In this document: positions 6,450 through 9,570 of the stretch, in pieces
Layout of the letters: each line of letters starts with the position of its first letter
Position numbering within the stretch: position 1 is the first letter of the stretch
From: a bacterium
GTDB taxonomy: Bacteria > Patescibacteria > Saccharimonadia > Saccharimonadales > UBA4665
DNA length: 9,570 nt
Direction: 5' to 3'
NCBI GenBank assembly: GCA_021778165.1
Contig: JAJYCU010000010.1
Span: forward strand, 1 to 9,570
The notes under the pieces: generated by a model
Told to the model about the DNA's origin: nothing
The model's database searches: none
Seen by the model: only the letters and a program-made list of their open reading frames with translations
Position numbers and translations under genes: made by a program

Positions 6450-6452
6450 GGT

Positions 6453-7502
6453 TTATTTTTCATTTAAAATATACGTTGCTTTTGCTACTCTTTTAAATTT
6501 AGTTTTATTCTGTAGGTTTAATAAGATAGTCGTTTCTTTAACAAACCTATCCTTCAAGACAGATTTTATTATTTCATCTTTGTGTAGTGGTTTTTTTGCT
6601 TCTTTAAGAATTTTACCAATGATATCTGAAACGGTTCCTCTAGAATAACCCCATTCTTTAAGCGCGTAAATACCACGACCGACCAGCACGAATCGTTTGT
6701 CTTTAATTAATTCATTGTGAATCGCTTGAGTTGTGACATTCTTTCGTTTGAAGTCACTTTTCTTAATCGATTCAGATATATCATTAAAATGCATTTGTTT
6801 GCCATTTTCTTTCAAAATGACATATATTTTATCCCTAATGTTTTTAGGGTTCACAGTTGGCCATTTTATTAATCCTAACTGATTATTAAGACTGGCCAGT
6901 AGTTTTGACGAATTGGCTAATGAAACTAGTTGTTTCTCGTTGTTATTCCCTGTTAGGATAACTAATTCCTCGATCGTGCATGGAGAACCCTTAGTTTCAA
7001 TCGTTTTGACTAATTGATCTACAGACGAGGTTAGTTTTTTTTCATTAAATTCGGTCTTGAGTGCAACCGTAGTAAAGTAGGAATCGTTTTCGTTAATTAC
7101 AATGAATATGTCTGATAGAAGTGCAATAAAAGTTATTCTTGACTGTTCAATCTTATCCCTGGTGTTGCTTACCTTCTCTGTCAGGTCGGCAATATTCAAT
7201 AATCCACCGTTAATTGTTAGTTTATCTAAAATATTATTATTAAATTCAGATAATTCATTAATCTTATTAATGTTTCCATTCGTGAGACATCTGACCTTTA
7301 CAAGTATGGTCTTCTCCAATTGTCTTACTCTTTCCCTTGTGATCCCAAGCATTTCACCTATTTGTTCAAGGGTTTCTTTTCGATCAAATAGACCAAACCT
7401 TCGTGAAATGATTTCTCTTTCACGTTCTTTGTCAATCTGCCCAAGTATGTTATTAATAAGATCGACAGAATTTAAATCGGGTTGTTGTTTAGTGGATTCC
7501 AT
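6453..7502 (-). CDS. Sigma-70 region 4 / HARE-HTH domain transcription factor (not a complete sigma factor)
   Basis: A 349-residue DNA-binding protein. Residues about 15-75 resemble sigma70 region 4: DKEREREIISRRFGLF (24-39), then a helix-turn-helix at about 44-65 (ETLEQIGEMLGITRERVRQL), which in sigma factors reads the -35 element. Region 2 and region 3 are absent, so it cannot melt a -10 element by itself. Residues about 165-218 look like a degenerate winged helix ending GLIKWPTVNP. Residues 221-285 look like a HARE-HTH domain (DKIYVILKENGKQMHFNDIS, then VGRGIYALKEWGY), the fold also found in the delta subunit RpoE of Firmicutes. Residues 291-347 form a second similar winged helix. Similar proteins are common in Patescibacteria, with no experimentally known role that I can name. 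It is expressed from its own tandem promoters. The ATG at 7502-7500 sits about 8 nt from the predicted start of the proximal transcript, with no Shine-Dalgarno. A regulator binding -35-like DNA or RNA polymerase is inferred. Confidence 0.85.
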   Translation of the reverse strand: MESTKQQPDLNSVDLINNILGQIDKEREREIISRRFGLFDRKETLEQIGEMLGITRERVRQLEKTILVKVRCLTNGNINKINELSEFNNNILDKLTINGGLLNIADLTEKVSNTRDKIEQSRITFIALLSDIFIVINENDSYFTTVALKTEFNEKKLTSSVDQLVKTIETKGSPCTIEELVILTGNNNEKQLVSLANSSKLLASLNNQLGLIKWPTVNPKNIRDKIYVILKENGKQMHFNDISESIKKSDFKRKNVTTQAIHNELIKDKRFVLVGRGIYALKEWGYSRGTVSDIIGKILKEAKKPLHKDEIIKSVLKDRFVKETTILLNLQNKTKFKRVAKATYILNEK

Positions 7503-7516
7503 AGGAATATTTTTTA

Positions 7517-7545
7517 ATTATACAATCATTACTCACAAAAGTCAA
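7517..7545 (-). promoter_or_regulatory. Proximal sigma70-type promoter of the sigma-4/HARE-HTH gene
   Basis: On the minus strand TTGACT (7545-7540), a 17-nt spacer and a perfect TATAAT (7522-7517) form a near-consensus promoter. The predicted start near 7510 leaves about 8 nt, ending ATATTCCT, before the ATG at 7502. The mRNA would therefore be nearly leaderless. Confidence 0.72.
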
Positions 7546-7553
7546 ACATAATG

Positions 7554-7575
7554 ATATATATTTTATAATATATAT
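7554..7575. repeat. Perfect 9-bp AT-only inverted repeat
   Basis: ATATATATT (7554-7562) and AATATATAT (7567-7575) flank TTAT. It lies between the two tandem promoters. It might act as a weak topA transcript end or easily melted DNA, but no T-run follows it on the minus strand, so a terminator is not supported. Confidence 0.4.
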
Positions 7576-7617
7576 GACTAATACACTCATTATATGGTCT
7601 AAGATATATATTAGTCA
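7575..7617. repeat. 9-bp inverted repeat framing the distal promoter, candidate operator
   Basis: TGACTAATA (7575-7583) and TATTAGTCA (7609-7617) are exact complements separated by 25 bp. One arm covers most of the distal -35, the other the predicted start point, with the -10 between them. This placement suits a repressor or loop-forming operator. Read as RNA beyond topA it could also be a stem, but no U-tract follows. Confidence 0.45.
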
Positions 7618-7618
7618 A
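7589..7618 (-). promoter_or_regulatory. Distal sigma70-type promoter of the sigma-4/HARE-HTH gene
   Basis: On the minus strand TTGACT (7618-7613), an 18-nt spacer and a perfect TATAAT (7594-7589). It uses the same -35 hexamer as the proximal promoter. The predicted start near 7582 gives a leader of about 80 nt that runs through the AT inverted repeat and the proximal promoter. Both hexamers fit, but AT-rich DNA produces such matches more easily, so I rate it below the proximal one. Confidence 0.5.
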
Positions 7619-7651
7619 TTGGTTTTACGGATTTACAAGTTTATACAGAAG

Positions 7652-9570
7652 CTATTTACTAGTCTTTCGTCTAGTAAATCGTCGTTTTTTACTGGGAGCT
7701 TTCTCTAATAACTTCTGAGCCTCTTCTTCATTAATTTTAGCCGCATTGATACTTTTAGGAATTCTAACGTTCTTTTTCCCATCAGTAACATAGGGTCCAT
7801 AGGGTCCGTTCAATATCTTTAGGTTATCGTTAAATATTTTAATGTTTTTGGCTTTATCTTTGGATTTTTTTTCTTCGTAAACTTCAAGAGCTTCTTTAAG
7901 GTTAATCGAATGGGGGTCGAGTGGTTTTATAGAAATAAACTGACTACCAATTTTAATGTAAGGTCCAAATCTTCCAATGTTTGCAATTATTTCCTCGCCA
8001 TCACCTGTTTTTCCAACTATTCTTGGTAATTCAAAAGCTCTTAAAGCCATCTCTAAATCGACAGTCTCTAAAGTTGATCCACTAGGGAGTGGAGCAAACT
8101 CGGGCTTTTCTTCATCTTCATTTTCTCCCTTTTGAAGCATTGGACCAAATTTACCGTATCGTGCATATATATTCTTTTTTGTTTTAGGATCTACGCCTAT
8201 AAGTTTAGCCTGAGACGCTTCTTTTCTCGAAATGTTTTCTGAACTTTTTATCAAAGGATGGAAGTCTTTATAGAAACCATCAATAATTTTAACCCAATCA
8301 TCTTTACCGTTAGCAATTTTATCGAATTCTTCTTCTATGTCGGCAGTAAATTTATAGTTTACTATGTTCTTAAAATTTTTAATCAAAAAATCAGTAGTAA
8401 CATAAGCTATAGCAGTTGGTACCAATTTATTCTTATCAGCTCCGATGGTTATACTTTCGGTCGATTCAGAAATGGATTTATCCGGCCTAAGAGTGATTTT
8501 ATTAATTTCTATATCTTGTCCCAGTAAATTAGTTTTTTCGACATAACCCCGTCTCTGAATTGTAGAAATTGTTGGTGCGTATGTACTAGGCCTGCCAATC
8601 CCAAGACTTTCTAACTTTTTGACTAAGCTAGCTTCAGAGTATCTAGCGGGTGCTTTCGATAGGCTCTCGACTGCGTTTATCTCTTCAAAATCAAGCATCT
8701 CTCCGACCGATACACTTGGCAGAATTTTATCGTTTACTTTATCGTTGTAGATTTCCAAGAATCCTTTAAAGGTTAGAATTTCTCCTATAGATATGAAATA
8801 TCTATCATCGTTAGATATTGAAATTTTCACCTCAGTTTTATCAATAATCGCTGGCGCCATCTGAGAAGCAACTGTGCGTTGCCAAATGAGTCTATAAAGC
8901 CTATTAAGATTATCGTCTGAGGTGTTGATACTACTATTACTGAAGTTTGTGGGTCTTATAGCTTCATGAGATTCCTGAGCTGATGCATTCTTCGTTTTAT
9001 ATTGAACAAATCGGTGAAATTTGGCCGGGTAGTTCGATTTAATATAGTCCTCTGCTCCTTTGAGAGCCTGATTTGATAAGATAGTACTGTCGGTTCTCAT
9101 ATAAGTGATTTCACCGGATTCATAAAGTCTTTGGGCTACCATCATGGTTTGACTAACTGAAAATCCTAATTTTCTGGCAGCTTCTTGTTGAAGTGATGAT
9201 GTTGTGAACGGTGGACTTGGTTGTCTAGTGCCTTTTTTGCTTTCGACTGAAGATATATTAAAGGTAGACCCACTAATTTTATTGAAAAATTCAGTTACTT
9301 TTGTTTTATCCGATATTTTTTCGCTCAACTCAGCTTCTATCGTGTTGCCGGATTTATTTAAAAAGTTTGAACTGATCTTAAACCGTCTTTCAGCAGTCCA
9401 GTCGGTTATTTCTCTTTCTCTCTCAACTATTAGTCTTACTGCGACAGATTGTACTCTACCTGCGCTTAAGCCAGTTTTAATCTTCTTCCAAAGGACTGGC
9501 GACAATTCGTACCCAACTATTCGATCAAGTACTCTTCTAGCCTGCTGAGCATTCACTAGGTTGAGGTCGA
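7652..9570 (-). CDS. topA: DNA topoisomerase I (type IA), 5' end outside the window, zinc-ribbon-free
   Basis: Type IA topoisomerase relaxes negative supercoils through a transient 5'-phosphotyrosine break. The visible part starts inside the catalytic core. The GTG at 9556-9554 is an internal valine, since DLNLVNAQQARRVLDRIVGY continues the family sequence to the window edge, so the TOPRIM domain lies upstream. Counting from that valine, LSAGRVQSVAVRLI is at 30-43, the active-site tyrosine is Y152 in GEITYMRTDS (148-157), HEAIRPT is at 197-203 and GIGRPSTYAPTISTI at 319-333. The C-terminus has glycine-rich topoisomerase C-terminal repeats (YGKFGPMLQKG 467-477, GRFGPYIKIG 528-537, GPYGPYVTDG 584-593) and a basic tail (KKRRFTRRKTSK). 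I see no cysteine in the visible 634 residues, so the Cys4 zinc ribbons of E. coli TopA are absent. It stops with TAG. The next gene on this strand has its own promoters, so co-transcription is not required. Confidence 0.95.
   Translation of the reverse strand, partial: DLNLVNAQQARRVLDRIVGYELSPVLWKKIKTGLSAGRVQSVAVRLIVEREREITDWTAERRFKISSNFLNKSGNTIEAELSEKISDKTKVTEFFNKISGSTFNISSVESKKGTRQPSPPFTTSSLQQEAARKLGFSVSQTMMVAQRLYESGEITYMRTDSTILSNQALKGAEDYIKSNYPAKFHRFVQYKTKNASAQESHEAIRPTNFSNSSINTSDDNLNRLYRLIWQRTVASQMAPAIIDKTEVKISISNDDRYFISIGEILTFKGFLEIYNDKVNDKILPSVSVGEMLDFEEINAVESLSKAPARYSEASLVKKLESLGIGRPSTYAPTISTIQRRGYVEKTNLLGQDIEINKITLRPDKSISESTESITIGADKNKLVPTAIAYVTTDFLIKNFKNIVNYKFTADIEEEFDKIANGKDDWVKIIDGFYKDFHPLIKSSENISRKEASQAKLIGVDPKTKKNIYARYGKFGPMLQKGENEDEEKPEFAPLPSGSTLETVDLEMALRAFELPRIVGKTGDGEEIIANIGRFGPYIKIGSQFISIKPLDPHSINLKEALEVYEEKKSKDKAKNIKIFNDNLKILNGPYGPYVTDGKKNVRIPKSINAAKINEEEAQKLLEKAPSKKRRFTRRKTSK

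Larger units (their letters stand above)
5794..6452. other. 659-bp gene-free AT-rich region between convergent genes
   Basis: I find no convincing protein gene, tRNA, rRNA, tmRNA, RNase P or SRP RNA signature on either strand. It contains a 15-bp direct repeat near its two ends (5893-5907, 6435-6449), an imperfect 24-bp palindrome (6244-6267) sharing the repeat core TCGTAAAA, one perfect DnaA box (6027-6035), and two 7-bp stem hairpins (6083-6108 and 6182-6206). T-rich runs lie around 6331-6355. Flanking genes both read into it, so it must at least hold their transcript ends. For such a compact genome type the length is unusual. Confidence 0.6.

Noticed and set aside
5794..6452. Replication origin
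   Set aside because: Only one good DnaA box is present, the flanking genes converge instead of diverging, and no dnaA or dnaN is nearby.
6433..6648. Plus-strand 71-residue frame starting in the gap
   Set aside because: Most of it overlaps the C-terminal winged helix of the minus-strand gene, and the short unique part overlaps the direct repeat. No independent support.
7102..7551. Plus-strand 149-residue open frame opposite the sigma-4/HARE gene
   Set aside because: It is the complement of a gene with clear domain motifs and its promoter. Its sequence is low-complexity and serine/leucine-rich, as expected of an antisense shadow.
9554..9556. GTG at 9554-9556 as the start of topA
   Set aside because: It is the valine of the conserved LVNAQQARR stretch in the middle of type IA topoisomerases. 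The frame continues to the window edge.
1..9570. Alternative genetic code (UGA read as glycine, as in Gracilibacteria or Absconditabacteria)
   Set aside because: All recognised genes read through full domains with standard GGN glycines and no in-frame TGA. The lack of TGA stops in seven genes is too small a sample to mean anything.

Overview
The window looks like a piece of a low-GC (about one third G+C) ultra-small bacterium of the Candidate Phyla Radiation (Patescibacteria), most likely Saccharibacteria (TM7). I infer this from several things: a stripped-down division and cell-wall (dcw) cluster; divergent but recognisable FtsW and MurG active-site motifs; a topoisomerase I with glycine-rich C-terminal repeats and no zinc ribbon; and a sigma-region-4 protein fused to HARE-type winged helices. 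The phylum is inferred from protein character, not from a marker gene. Every visible stop is TAA or TAG and glycine is encoded by GGN, so I see no sign of UGA recoding.

Layout. Positions 1-265 (minus strand) hold the N-terminal part of a DEDD-type RNase H-like exonuclease, richer in G+C (114 of 266 bases by my count) than what follows. At about 266 it abuts, with no spacer, a division transpeptidase gene (ftsI/pbpB) that has lost its 5' half. This junction is either a real rearrangement or an assembly chimera. From there the plus strand carries ftsI', mraY, ftsW, murG and ftsQ/divIB. mraY has its own extended -10 promoter. ftsW and murG overlap by 65 nt, and murG and ftsQ are 2 nt apart. MraY makes lipid I, MurG converts it to lipid II, FtsW polymerises the glycan and FtsI cross-links it at the septum, with FtsQ as the scaffold partner. 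murC, murB, ddl, ftsA and ftsZ are not interleaved here.

Positions 5794-6452 are a 659-bp AT-rich gap between convergent genes with no convincing gene. It holds a 15-bp direct repeat (14/15 identical) near both ends, a third copy of its core in an imperfect 24-bp palindrome, one perfect DnaA box, and several small hairpins. This is the least explained stretch of the window.

The minus strand from 9570 back to 6453 carries topA (its 5' part lies outside the window) and then a gene for a sigma-4/HARE-HTH transcription factor. The 149 bp between them contain two tandem sigma70-type promoters firing toward the transcription-factor gene. The upstream one is framed by a 9-bp inverted repeat that could be an operator. 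The downstream one predicts an almost leaderless mRNA. Translation starts in the window mostly lack a Shine-Dalgarno sequence.
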